Part shown: positions 63,901-64,000 of the stretch, piece after piece
How the letters are laid out: the number at the start of each line of letters is the position of its first letter
How positions within the stretch are numbered: the first letter of the stretch is position 1
Assembly (NCBI RefSeq): GCF_000455365.1
Contig: NZ_HG315686.1
Span: forward strand, 592,779 to 656,778
Origin: Halopiger djelfimassiliensis
GTDB taxonomy: Archaea; Halobacteriota; Halobacteria; Halobacteriales; Natrialbaceae
DNA: 64,000 nucleotides
Reading direction: 5' to 3'
Position numbers and translations under genes: made by a program
Notes under the pieces: model-generated
Seen by the model: only the letters and a program-made list of their open reading frames with translations
Database searches by the model: none
What the model was told of the DNA's origin: nothing

Positions 63901-64000
63901 AAAGCGTTCCGGCGGCGTTTGCGGTTCCGGAACGCTCCGCGTCGTCGGCCGCCGCAACCGCTTCGAACTGGTCGGTGACGTCAGCGATTTCGAACTCGGC
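60947..64000 (-). CDS. cheA: Chemotaxis histidine kinase CheA (N-terminus outside the window)
   Basis: The frame is open to the right edge, so at least 1017 residues are encoded here and the HPt (P1) domain lies beyond 64000. Residues of the visible part: a very long acidic Asp/Glu/Ala/Ser/Thr stretch of about 630 residues, then the dimerisation helices (VGVEQIDDLLNLVEGLV), HATPase (HLVRNAVDHGIEPPEE, SDDGSGLDPDRL, VSGRGVGMDVVKRTI) and a CheW-like C-terminal domain (DDVLFIESGGEEFGIPT, GRGKVVNILDV). Signals from transducers set kinase activity. First gene of the five-gene set visible here. The acidic linker is far longer than in bacterial CheA. Confidence 0.96.
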   Translation of the reverse strand, partial: AEFEIADVTDQFEAVAAADDAERSGTANAAGTLSGTGAEVPGADISPDEAQDLEVDELLDEFNEFDDLDELVEEVEDDDLDAFEDMGDAGSFDDLLEDEEDIDLGLESDLGEEPSTGRAESTTEPAAGDDSSPDGTPSDDGTAGTDASADDDDVDDAEAVFEELKAEVDTVGFDELQDELEELEFDEFDQEDEVGMDELLGDDIDADDGAFLEEAEPSDEEIDDILVDSSDVSDEDASVDAGPDGETIDDQPDERDDKPATTDHATQSTKAEATAPAVDEPTDDSFEDEAVDWFEDDDDGWLEDDDDGLFGDEATDSTEGETASVADPDPADEPAALEEPEADAVESAGRAEADVDDGVDEPTPEDAGGTEADADVTGSETAASESGVDTDTAETTDEFTAAEPVDAAAFSPETDVNDGFGDDADATSSPVSPVEDVDDDFGADADSGPVSPVEDAEDGFDDADEFETDFEETTEFADFSSGLDDESAAEPEPELDAELPTEPTEAADSAPPAEEPSDSIEDEDTADGSIDVDDTADDSFEDAFGEGGFDDIEDEPLGEPDAFGTEPESSDGFSGFDANSSSASGDESGIGQTDGTADQDGGSEERRVVEEPTLEIPDITVPERDQRRETDDETDDIQSVRVGVEQIDDLLNLVEGLVTSRVRLRHEVESNVERELAAIEAELDDLEELTRDLQETVMDVRLVPLQTVANRLPRVVRDIARDQGKEVAFEMTGETVELDRTILDRIRDPLVHLVRNAVDHGIEPPEERETDGKDREGRVEVTATRSRDQVTITVSDDGSGLDPDRLRSEAIEAGVLSEDEAAEMDDDEAMQLVFHPGLSTADEVTDVSGRGVGMDVVKRTIEDLDGTVSIDSDPGDGTTVTMTVPVSIAIDDVLFIESGGEEFGIPTTAVADVGPATELESVDGELTLPDDESYSVIQLAETLEIAADDPEAAVTDGMVVRIREDVRPVALHCDTVRGQQEVVVKPFEGFMGDIPGLGGATVRGRGKVVNILDVTTL

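Overview
The window comes from an extremely halophilic archaeon (class Halobacteria). The DNA is GC-rich with strong third-position bias and very many CTCGAG hexamers, and almost every protein is strongly acidic. It carries family markers typical of haloarchaea: HTH_10 (Bat-like) regulators, a HalX response regulator, multi-PAS histidine kinases, PRC-barrel proteins, Tat lipoproteins, an archaellin and a PilB3/PilC3-type pilus operon. Many genes have an archaeal TATA element 24-28 bases before the start codon (leaderless transcripts), and operons use ATGA start/stop overlaps. A natrialbalean relative (Natrinema/Haloterrigena-like) is my guess; the sequence shown does not prove it.

Layout. 1-1.5 kb: an AT-rich patch with the tail of an unknown gene and a PQQ-repeat lipoprotein whose signal peptide is GC-rich but whose body is AT-rich. 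1.7-11.8 kb: a small zinc ribbon protein, a seven-PAS plus GAF histidine kinase, membrane proteins, a TM-helix channel-like protein, a creatininase-family hydrolase, NikR and a cupin. 11.9-20.8 kb: cytochrome P450, two acyl-CoA dehydrogenases, a histidine kinase facing a HalX response regulator tail to tail, and a 3-hydroxyacyl-CoA dehydrogenase/enoyl-CoA hydratase fusion, giving most of a beta-oxidation cycle. 20.9-31.6 kb: a Cys-rich HTH_10 regulator followed by a P1B-2 (Zn/Cd type) ATPase, an AlkA-type glycosylase, a pentad-repeat protein with a C-terminal PRC-like segment, KatG, a small PRC-barrel protein and a RimK ligase fused to a RimB-like retropepsin domain. 31.7-41.2 kb: flippase, GNAT with zinc ribbon, M14 deacylase, the sdhCDBA operon, an amidohydrolase, an XapX protein and a small HTH protein. 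41.2-46.8 kb: HD phosphohydrolase, peroxiredoxin, archaellin, TatA, tRNA-Arg(CCT) followed by copies of its own 3' end, a third acyl-CoA dehydrogenase and an SDR. 47.1-56.3 kb: a seven-gene type IV pilus operon (ATPase, TadC-like platform, five pilin-like proteins). 56.3-64 kb: a degenerate nuclease-fold protein, then the chemotaxis operon cheA-cheC-cheC2-cheD-cheR on the minus strand, with cheA running off the right edge.

How the genes work together. Surface motility and sensing dominate the right third: the pilus operon, the chemotaxis core and a lone archaellin. The left half combines fatty-acid or hydrophobic-substrate oxidation with metal and oxidative-stress handling (NikR, Zn/Cd ATPase, KatG, peroxiredoxin). 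The least explained parts are the pentad-repeat protein, the RimK-RimB fusion with a nearby M14 deacylase, the long acidic disordered stretches in CheA and the pilus ATPase, the selective loss of phosphatase motifs among the CheC domains, and the tRNA-tail repeats.
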